A stretch of 25,319 bases of DNA, from positions 1 to 25,319 of the IMG/VR virus record IMGVR_UViG_3300006802_000505. One strand, written 5' to 3'. Below the pieces are notes generated by a model, which saw nothing but the letters and a program-made list of their open reading frames with translations, was not told where the DNA came from and did no database searches. Source of the DNA: a virus. Below are positions 1 through 7,300 of the stretch, in pieces. A program made the translations under genes and the position numbers. Position 1 is the first letter of the stretch. Every line of letters starts with the position of its first letter.

Positions 1-1334
1 ACATTCGCTGTTGAAGCAAATCTAACTGAATCCTTAACATCTAATCCATTTGCAACACTATCAACATATGCTTTTGTAGCAGCGTCTTGGTCTGAAGTTG
101 GATCAGTAACGTTTACAATTCTACTGTTATTAACATCAACTGAACCAGAACCATTAGGGTCTAAAACAATATCACCATCCGTGTCTGTAGATGAAATTGT
201 GTTACCGTCAACTCTTACATTATCAACATCTAATTGAGTAACACCTGCAATTGCTGTGCTTGAAGCACCAAGAGCAACTTCAGTAGAACCAAAAGTTACT
301 GAACTATTTGATAATGAACTGTTTGCAATGTTTGTAAGTGTGTTATCAGGACCATTAATTGTTTTACCTGTAAGTGTTTGTGATGCGTCAATCTCTACAA
401 AAGTACCATCACTTAAAGCAGAGTTAAATTCAGCATGAGTACCTGTTAAAGTACCTTCAGATAAATCTAATGTAATTGTGTTACTATCACTATTGATTGT
501 TTTATTAGTTAAAATATCTGTTGTTGCTTTACCAACTAAAGTATCACTAGCATTTGGTAAAGTGATAGTTCTGTCAGCAGTTGGGTCTGTTACTGTTAAT
601 GTAGTTTCAAAACTGTCTACTGTACTACCTTCAAATACAATTGAGCTATCTGTTATATTTAAACCAGATACATTTGGACTTGTAAGTGTTTTGTTTGTTA
701 ACGTTTGAGTATCATCTAATGTAGCAACAGTATTATCAATTGCAAAAGTAATTGTGTTATCTGAAACTGTTGTGTCAATACCTGTACCACCAGTAAATGT
801 TATTGTTTCACCAGTTGAAACACCATCTGCTGTTCCACTATCAGCAGCAAGTGAAAGTGTTGAAACTACTGTTTCAAAAGATAAATTTCCTGAACCGTCT
901 GTTTTTAAAAACTGACCGTTTGATCCATCACCATCTGGTAATGTGAAAGTGGTATCTGCTGTAACTGAATTAGGTGCTTTTAAGGCAACGAAATGAGCAC
1001 CGTTATTAGTTCCTTCGTTTAATTTTAAAGTACCACCTGTTGTAGCATTATTACCAATAAACAATTCGTCTATTGCTTTGTTACTGTCAACAAGAATTGC
1101 TGAAGTAGCACTTAATGTTCCAGGTGTATGATCTGTTAGTTGTGTAAAATACTTACCACCAATTACGTCAATATTAGCCGCTTCACCATCTGTCTCAGTA
1201 CCTGTTCCAATGAATAATCTATCACCATTATTACCAACTGTACCTGTTCCGTATGAGTAAGCTAATTCCCCTTGAGCGAGTGCTGAAGGAGCTGAAGTAG
1301 AGGAGGATCGTTTTATTTTTATGATTGTTGCCAT
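1..1334 (-). CDS. Tail fiber protein, C-terminus beyond left edge (partial)
   Basis: Minus-strand reading frame open from an ATG at 1334 to the window edge (444 codons visible, no stop). The start follows an AAGGGGAAA ribosome site about 9 nt upstream. The N-terminus (LAQGELAYS, then GDRLFIGTG near residues 19-45) is the low-complexity entry segment seen in marine T4-like fibers. The middle carries fiber repeats: an FEGST...DSFETTLTV module, PTADRTITLP, and repeated LTNKT/LTGKT turns. Near residue 417 it has an AATKAYVD motif followed by GLDVKDSVR, common in phage tail fibers. Expected to be a trimeric beta-rich host-recognition fiber. It shares a repeat module with the 617-aa fiber at 2285-4138. 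Fiber class is confident; receptor specificity cannot be read because the C-terminal tip is missing. Confidence 0.85.
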   Translation of the reverse strand, partial: MATIIKIKRSSSTSAPSALAQGELAYSYGTGTVGNNGDRLFIGTGTETDGEAANIDVIGGKYFTQLTDHTPGTLSATSAILVDSNKAIDELFIGNNATTGGTLKLNEGTNNGAHFVALKAPNSVTADTTFTLPDGDGSNGQFLKTDGSGNLSFETVVSTLSLAADSGTADGVSTGETITFTGGTGIDTTVSDNTITFAIDNTVATLDDTQTLTNKTLTSPNVSGLNITDSSIVFEGSTVDSFETTLTVTDPTADRTITLPNASDTLVGKATTDILTNKTINSDSNTITLDLSEGTLTGTHAEFNSALSDGTFVEIDASQTLTGKTINGPDNTLTNIANSSLSNSSVTFGSTEVALGASSTAIAGVTQLDVDNVRVDGNTISSTDTDGDIVLDPNGSGSVDVNNSRIVNVTDPTSDQDAATKAYVDSVANGLDVKDSVRFASTAN

Positions 1335-1352
1335 TTTAGTGTTTCCCCTTTA

Positions 1353-1577
1353 TTAGTAATTACCACCATTAAATTTTATTGTTCCTGTTTCTGTAGATAA
1401 TTCATTTCTTAAAACAAATTTATCTGTACCGGAGCTATACTGTAAAAGTCCGCCATCTGATAATGCGCCAACATCTACGTCTGTTAATGATCTAAGTGAT
1501 GCAACTGCTTGAGCAGGCACCGTAACAGATACCTTTTGAGGTCCTGCTGAATTCGTTGAGACGATCTTTGCTTTCAT
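1353..1577 (-). CDS. Small fiber-associated structural protein (74 aa)
   Basis: Complete 74-aa gene with a good ribosome site (AGGAGA, 8 nt before ATG) and a T4-type late promoter 30 bp upstream. The second half (LTDVDVG, GGLLQYSSGTDKFVLRN) resembles the DGxLxYDSxTxKFV segment that recurs in phage fiber and collar proteins; the C-terminus ends in a Gly/Asn-rich strand (FNGGNY). It sits between two fiber genes and directly before the partial fiber, 18 nt away. Inferred to be a minor virion or fiber-accessory protein; no enzymatic motif. Own promoter plus ribosome site support a real gene. Confidence 0.7.
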   Translation of the reverse strand: MKAKIVSTNSAGPQKVSVTVPAQAVASLRSLTDVDVGALSDGGLLQYSSGTDKFVLRNELSTETGTIKFNGGNY

Positions 1578-1606
1578 AAATAGTATTTCTCCTATAAAAC
1601 TATATC

Positions 1607-1615
1607 CTATTTATA
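1607..1615 (-). promoter_or_regulatory. T4-type late promoter
   Basis: TATAAATAG on the minus strand, identical to the T4 late -10 element used by the gp55 sigma-like factor. It lies 30 bp upstream of the 74-aa gene start at 1577, in the only gap of that operon segment, so it probably drives 1577 and the fiber beyond it. Confidence 0.75.
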
Positions 1616-1655
1616 TATGTAACTATTTACATACTCATAACAAAGATAATATAAA

Positions 1656-1997
1656 TTAACGTGTAACGTTTGGACTTACAGTTACAACACCTTGTAAAAC
1701 TCTAGTTACCGCACCTGTAGAGGTAAGAGTAACTTCAGTATCATATACATATCTACCTTCTTCTAAAGCCGCTGTTTGAGTAGGCGTTAAAGAAAGAGTT
1801 AAATTTCCATCAGCTCTGCTATCACTAAAAGTGACACTAAACGTTGCTGATGCTGAACTAGATGAGTAAGATTTTCTAATTTGAGAAGCGGCTGTATATC
1901 CGGTCAAATCAAAAATAGTATCATCTGCGTTATAAAGCGTAATTGTAGTTGAGAAAGTTGCACCTTGTTCAACTAATAAATTCGTTAATGCTGCCAT
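1656..1997 (-). CDS. Beta-rich virion structural protein (113 aa)
   Basis: Complete 113-aa protein preceded by AAGGAAAA and a late promoter 18 bp from its ATG. It begins with a VEQGATFSTTITLYN segment, continues with DLTGYTAASQIRKS, and ends with an EGRYVYDTEV...TRVLQGVVTVSP strand pair. This layout (RxG/QG start, 'DLTGYTA..QIR', 'G.YVYD') matches the small Ig-like beta sandwich found in phage baseplate and fiber-associated proteins, similar in outline to the N-domain of BppU-type proteins. No catalytic motif. Inferred to be a small fiber-attachment or baseplate-peripheral protein. Confidence 0.7.
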   Translation of the reverse strand: MAALTNLLVEQGATFSTTITLYNADDTIFDLTGYTAASQIRKSYSSSSASATFSVTFSDSRADGNLTLSLTPTQTAALEEGRYVYDTEVTLTSTGAVTRVLQGVVTVSPNVTR

Positions 1998-2014
1998 ATT
2001 TTTCCTTATATGGA

Positions 2015-2023
2015 CTATTTATA
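2015..2023 (-). promoter_or_regulatory. T4-type late promoter
   Basis: TATAAATAG on the minus strand in the 36-bp gap between the 77-aa and 113-aa genes. It lies 18 bp before the ATG at 1997, leaving a predicted leader of about 10 nt that just accommodates the AAGGAAAA ribosome site. Confidence 0.78.
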
Positions 2024-2033
2024 ACAAAAATGA

Positions 2034-2267
2034 TTATTCTTTGTCAGATTTATTTTCTTCTTGCCACTTTTCAGCTTCTTTTTTTATAGTCTGTGAATAA
2101 TAGTTAAGAAGTACATCTATTTTCTCTATCTCTAACTCAAATTTAATTCTTTGTGTTTTTAACTTAGTGTATTCTTCCGCATGTATCTTACCTTTAAGAG
2201 TAAGTTTTTCTGTGTCTATATCAACACTTTCTACTTTTTCCGCTTTCGCTTTAACATTATTAGCCAT
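2034..2267 (-). CDS. Hypothetical coiled-coil protein (77 aa)
   Basis: 77-aa charged, Lys/Glu-rich protein with a strong ribosome site (AAGGAG, about 7 nt from ATG). It contains no recognised domain; long helical stretches (from about residue 28 to the end, with IKFELEIEKIDVLL and KKEAEKWQEEN) suggest a coiled coil. It follows the 617-aa fiber by 17 nt on the same strand. A fiber assembly or chaperone role would fit the position but is not shown by sequence. An antisense frame over this region is taken as a shadow. Confidence 0.65.
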   Translation of the reverse strand: MANNVKAKAEKVESVDIDTEKLTLKGKIHAEEYTKLKTQRIKFELEIEKIDVLLNYYSQTIKKEAEKWQEENKSDKE

Positions 2268-2284
2268 TATTTTCTCCTTGTTTA

Positions 2285-4138
2285 TTATTTAATTTTCGCT
2301 TTTAATTCTTTAATCGCTTGTAATAGTAATGGAACTAATCTATCGTATTTGATTGCTTTAATACCATCACTTCTTGTACCAACGATTTCAGGCATTACTG
2401 CTTCAACTTCTTGTGCAATCAAACCTACATCATGTTTTCTTACAAAGTATCCGTCAGCGCCACCTTTACTTACTATATAGTCATCTTTCCAATCAAAGAA
2501 TACACCTCTAATTTTATCAACCATATCTAAAGCAGATGGTATTTCTGTGATATTTTCCTTTAATGCAATGTCTGAACTGTAAAAGGCAGTTATATCATTT
2601 GTTGCTCTAATCTCTCCTGAAGTACCTGAAGCGGCAGTACCTACACCAAAACTATCTAATTGTACATCATTATCAGCAGTTGAATTTGATACAACAATTG
2701 TACCTGCTTGTGTTGGTAATGTAACATCAACATCTGAACCTATTGAAGAAGGACCTACTATTGTTATTGAATTAGTTCCGTTATCACTATCTTCAAAGAA
2801 TTTAACTTTACCTCCACTTGTAGCACCTCTTTTCATTTCTAATATATCATTAAAAGTTCCACCTGCATTGAATAGTGCTTTACCATTATCTGACATATCT
2901 AAAGTTAAGGCAGTAATACCTCCACCACCATCATTACCTGTAAATTTAATATCTCTATCTGATACTATTGTAGTTATTAATAAATCACTTGATGAATTAG
3001 ATAATGAAGCAAAGTGTGTACCATCATCTTTTAATTTAATATCTGCACCACCAGCGTCTAAGTTAATATCAGCGCTTGCATCTAAAGTAATATCTCCTGT
3101 ATTATCTATTTCTGCAATAACAGGTGTTGTTAATGTTTTATTTGTTAAAGTATCTGTTGTATCTCTACCAACTAGTGTGTCTGTAGATGTTGGTAATGTT
3201 AATGTACCAGAATTTACTATTGTAGCAATATTTGGTGATGTTAAAGTTTTATTTGTTAAAGTATCTGTTGTATCTCTACCAACTAATGTGTCAGTTGCAT
3301 CTGGTAAACTAACTATTCTATCAGCAGTTGGGTCCACAACAGTAAGAGTAGTTTCAAAACTATCATCAGTAGAACCTTCAAATATTACTGAACCTGAAGT
3401 TTCTGTATTACCTGAAAATATTGGACTTACTAAAGTTTTATTTGATAATGTTTCTGTATTATCTAATAATGAAATTGTACCTGTTGCATCAGGAATTGTT
3501 ACTGTTCTATCTGCTGTTGGATCAACAACGGTTAAATTTGTTTCAAAACTGTCAGCAGTTGCACCTTCAAATCTAAATGAATTTACAACATCTACAGTTG
3601 TAGAATTAATTGTTGTTGTAGTACCATTAACAGTTAGGTTACCTGCAATCGTAACATCTGCACCACTCATTGTCATAGCAGTTGTAGTACCTGATTTTAT
3701 AATTAAGTCACTACCTGTCGCCGTTAAACTACCAAAAGTAGTGCCACCATCTTTTAAAAAAATATCACCACCATCAGCATCTAAGTTAATATCACCTGAA
3801 GCGTCTAGTGTAAATGTACTAGCAGTAATTGTATCTATTGCTGGACTAGTAAATAAATTGGCAATAGTCATTTCTCTTATATCATTAGCGGAATCGTCTC
3901 TAATAATCATACTATCAGCAGTATCTGGTGCACCACCTAAATCAGTTGCAGCTGTAATAAAAGTTGAGTTTAATGGTTGAACTTCACTCTCTAATTCGTT
4001 CATTGCATCAACAAGATTTGATGCGGTAATAGTGGCAGATAAGTTTGCTATATCACCAAAATCATTTTCAGATAATGCATTAAACGTTGTTCTTAATTGT
4101 TCAATTGTTGCTGTTGCTGCTACTGTTCTTGCTGCCAT
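2285..4138 (-). CDS. Tail fiber with C-terminal S74 intramolecular chaperone
   Basis: 617-aa fiber. The N-terminus (residues 1-55) is helical; residues about 60-510 are beta-repeat fiber. Repeat modules sit at about 187-240 and 249-304 (FEG.T.DSFET.LTVVDPTADR then TLTNKTL), 318-342 (partial copy), and a second pair at 111-147 and 349-388 (LDAS.DINLD...IFLKDGG). The last ~96 residues form a Peptidase_S74 domain: SDIALKENI starts at S522, with K527 five residues later, followed by GLIAQEVEAVMPE and the YDRLVPLLLQAIKEL helix. In characterised endosialidase-type chaperones the equivalent Ser/Lys pair mediates self-cleavage after trimer folding, so the mature fiber should end near residue 521. The start is ATG one nucleotide after the upstream stop (TAATATGGCA), implying coupling; a late promoter lies 57 bp upstream inside the previous gene. 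Confidence 0.9.
   Translation of the reverse strand: MAARTVAATATIEQLRTTFNALSENDFGDIANLSATITASNLVDAMNELESEVQPLNSTFITAATDLGGAPDTADSMIIRDDSANDIREMTIANLFTSPAIDTITASTFTLDASGDINLDADGGDIFLKDGGTTFGSLTATGSDLIIKSGTTTAMTMSGADVTIAGNLTVNGTTTTINSTTVDVVNSFRFEGATADSFETNLTVVDPTADRTVTIPDATGTISLLDNTETLSNKTLVSPIFSGNTETSGSVIFEGSTDDSFETTLTVVDPTADRIVSLPDATDTLVGRDTTDTLTNKTLTSPNIATIVNSGTLTLPTSTDTLVGRDTTDTLTNKTLTTPVIAEIDNTGDITLDASADINLDAGGADIKLKDDGTHFASLSNSSSDLLITTIVSDRDIKFTGNDGGGGITALTLDMSDNGKALFNAGGTFNDILEMKRGATSGGKVKFFEDSDNGTNSITIVGPSSIGSDVDVTLPTQAGTIVVSNSTADNDVQLDSFGVGTAASGTSGEIRATNDITAFYSSDIALKENITEIPSALDMVDKIRGVFFDWKDDYIVSKGGADGYFVRKHDVGLIAQEVEAVMPEIVGTRSDGIKAIKYDRLVPLLLQAIKELKAKIK
3135..3285 (-). repeat. Pair of exact 40-nt direct repeats inside fiber gene
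   Basis: Positions 3135-3174 and 3246-3285 are identical over 40 nt and offset by 111 bp (37 codons, in frame). They encode the LVGRDTTDTLTNKT turn of two adjacent fiber modules. A degenerate copy occurs in the left fiber at about 497-536. In-frame loss or gain of one module by slippage or recombination would keep the gene intact. Confidence 0.85.
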
Positions 4139-4139
4139 A

Positions 4140-4358
4140 TTATTTTACCATTTTCTTTAGTAATTGTTTTATTTCAAACATTTCTGATTTTAAACTATTT
4201 ATATCTCTTACCGCATCTTTTAATTGATTGGTGTTATCTCTTGCTTCTCTAATACGTCTTACGTGCATTAAGTATGCACTTTTATCCGTATTAATTACAG
4301 CACGTGAAAAACTGTCTTTTATAATATTTCTATAACCTTGTACTTTATATTGTGCCAT
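4140..4358 (-). CDS. Small coiled-coil structural/accessory protein (72 aa)
   Basis: 72-aa basic helical protein; the second half (residues about 40-72, NQLKDAVRDINSLKSEMFEIK) has coiled-coil spacing. It lies between the 1976-aa structural gene and the 617-aa fiber with one-nucleotide gaps on both sides, each junction reading TAATATGGCA, so translation is probably coupled. There is no independent ribosome site. Location suggests a connector or chaperone between baseplate periphery and fiber; this is inference from context only. Confidence 0.7.
   Translation of the reverse strand: MAQYKVQGYRNIIKDSFSRAVINTDKSAYLMHVRRIREARDNTNQLKDAVRDINSLKSEMFEIKQLLKKMVK
4195..4203 (-). promoter_or_regulatory. 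Intragenic T4-type late promoter
   Basis: TATAAATAG on the minus strand inside the 72-aa gene (it encodes part of DINSLK), 57 bp upstream of the 617-aa fiber start. It matches the 9-mer at four clearer sites, so it may give the fiber its own late transcript; being in coding sequence, chance is not excluded. Confidence 0.55.
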
Positions 4359-4359
4359 A

Positions 4360-7300
4360 TTATATTGCTAACGCTATTGCTCTCATATCTGTTATTCTAG
4401 GAGGATATGCTGGGTTAGTTCCTTTCATTACTATTTTTATTTTAAATGCAACAAACTCGTTCATGTCTGCTTCGTTGTATTCATAGTCAAAAAAGTCAAG
4501 TTTAAAATTATCATTATAAGGTGATTGACTTCTACCTTCAGCACTCACAGCTGTATTTGATTGTGTCATTTGTACATAAGGTATATCTTTCATTTCTCTA
4601 TCATCACCTTCTGTTTTAATTTTTCTATAAACTTCAATAGAGGAAGTTGGAAAAATACTTGCTGCTATTCTAACATCTAAAGCAGTAGATGGATTTTCTA
4701 AATTAATTTCTTTAGTTACATACTTAGCACCAACACTACCACCAGTTGGGTCTGTTTCAGCAACAAAGTCTGTTCTATTACTTACTGTTGGATTATCAAG
4801 TTTATTATGTATAGCATATACATTTACTCTTGCTAAGTCAACCACAGGACTCACATTTGCGTTTGATGTTGATATATCAATATTATAAAATAAAGATTTA
4901 TTACCCGCTAAGTGTGTTGTTTCATTTATAGAACTTGCAATTGTTCTTGGATTTGTAAAGTAATAGTTTTCATTTGGTACAATTTCTGTAAATGTTGAAG
5001 ATGTAGAATACGGAGTTTCAGAACCATCAACTGAAGTTGTAGAAGTTGTTTTAATACTGTGTGCCATAGATGTATCTGGAAAATTCATTAAACCAATTTT
5101 AGGCATAATTGTTTCAAACGCTCTATCTTGCGTGGCAATTACACTTGCACCTCCAACTGAACCTGTAGAAGTCGCACTATCACCAGAAATTGTAATTGTG
5201 TAACTATCTTCAGTAACATTGGCAATATCATGTGTTCCATTGATTGCACTTCCTAAAATACCATTGTAGTCTGTTGTTCCGCTTAAACCTGATATAGTTA
5301 CTTTACTTGGTTTATTATCATTCATTCCATGATGTGGATGATTAACTTTTATAATAGCAGGATTAGTTCCAAATTCTGTACCAGAACCTGCACTTGAATT
5401 TGTTTCAATTGGATTATTATTAAGCGTTCTACTAGGTACAACATCATTTGTTAATGATAAAGTACCACTAACTGTTGTATCAAAAGCTGCTTTATATAAA
5501 GTTAATTTTAAATCTTCCATTTGATCATCTGTCCATAACGTTGCGTTTTGTGAACGGAATAAAGAACCAAATAAAGGTTGTTGTGTAATTCTTCTTGCAC
5601 CAGTAGTGTCAGTTTCACCTAATCTACTTACCCATGCTTTGTATTTTTGACTAGCAGGTTTTAATATAATCGCATATTCTTTTCCACCTTGTAGATAAAC
5701 AGGACTTGGGAATGTTACTGTTGTTGCTTCTGAAGCATCTGAACTTATAGTTACATTTGCAGCTGGAAGTGTTACTTCAGCAAATGGTAATATTCTTCTA
5801 CCAGGTCTGCTTTCAACTGTTTCTACTATATAAACTTTAATTGGTATATTTTCATCTTTTTCTGCAAAGTATAAATCAACTTTGGTTAAGAAAATACCTT
5901 CTTGGTCATAAACAGTAAATGTTTGTGCTAATGGATCAGGATTATTGCCACGTTCACCACCACCTTGTGGTTGTGGTCTTCTAGCATTTGCAGCTGCACT
6001 AAAGTTATCTACTGTTCTTCTTATATCTGTTTCACTTACATTTGTTCTACGAATAATTGGAACTCTAGTTGACTGTATAGTTTCTTGTGTAGTTGTTTGT
6101 AAACCTCTAGCAGTAAAAGTACCATCTGCAAAAGTATCAACATCATCATCTGTAGAACTATTAGTTGAGTTACTTGTTAGTCTGAATATTCTATCACCTG
6201 TTCTAAATCTTACTGCATCTGTGTTAGGTATTGCAAAAGTACCTGATACTGAACCTACACTATCTGTAACTAAAGCACCACCCAATACACCAGCATTTGG
6301 TGTAATATAAGAACCAACACTTACATTATCAAAGAATGGATATACTCTAGTGTTAGGTTTCATTCTCGTTGCTGAGAAAGAAATAGTTTGTGTTCTAATA
6401 AATGGTATAAATGCAACGTCAACTATTCTATCACCAAATGATTGTCTAATTACATTTGAACCTGCAATCTCTCTTGTTATACCTGTTCTTGTTCTACTTG
6501 TAACTGTTCCTGAAATTGTAGCACTTGCTGAAGAAAATGCCGTATTTGCTGATGCTGTTTGTGACCAAGCACCAGACCAGTTTGTTTGCCAGTTATTCCA
6601 AACTGTACCTAAACTGTTATTTGTTCCTGCAAGAGCAGTCATTGTATCAAATAAATTATTATCATTTATAATTAAATCAGGTCTTCTAGTTGTGTCGTAC
6701 CATTCATCAACATCTGGTGTTAATTGTATATCACCTTGATATTGAAATACTAAGAAAGGATTACAATTAACTGATTTTGATGCATAAGGATTTTTAGCAA
6801 ACTCAGCATGTTCATATGGTAAAGTTATTAAATCACCTGTTTTAGCATAACCAGCTGCCGTTCTTTCCGTGTCTGTGTCATTACTTGCTAACTCAATTAA
6901 TTTTACATTGTCAGCATGAAATTCTGGTCTTAATTCACCTTCAACCATATCCATAGAACATCTGTATTCTGGAGATAATATATCACCAACATTATGTCCT
7001 TTAAAACTATCTACAACAATACCATTTTTAAATCTGTCTAAACCTGTTACAGGATCTTGTATCTGTGTATTGATTGCTTGTTGTTCTAATAAAGATAGTT
7101 GAGTATAATATTCAATATTTTTAATACGTTGTTCTAACTTACCAATATCTCTCATTGTGTATCTTCTATTATCTACAACTTTAATTTTCACATCTGAAGT
7201 ATTAAATGTATAAGGTGGTAATGTTAGATAATATATTCCCATAGCATCATCAATTGCTTCAGGTCTTTGAGGATCAATAGCAGGTGTACCTTTTGCTTGT

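Noticed and set aside
256-708. Two plus-strand frames at the left end
   Set aside because: They are antisense to the partial fiber, whose reading frame carries recognisable fiber motifs throughout.
3135-3285. Repeat-spacer pattern that could suggest a CRISPR
   Set aside because: Only two copies, no palindromic repeat, and both lie in frame inside a fiber gene encoding matching protein modules.
2868-3980. Long plus-strand frame of 370 codons
   Set aside because: It is antisense to the repeat region of the 617-aa fiber, has low-complexity Val/Ser composition created by the fiber codons, and has no ribosome site. The fiber has clear family motifs.
5945-6739. Plus-strand frames of 121 and 129 codons inside the giant gene
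   Set aside because: Antisense shadows of the 1976-aa frame; no starts or motifs of their own.
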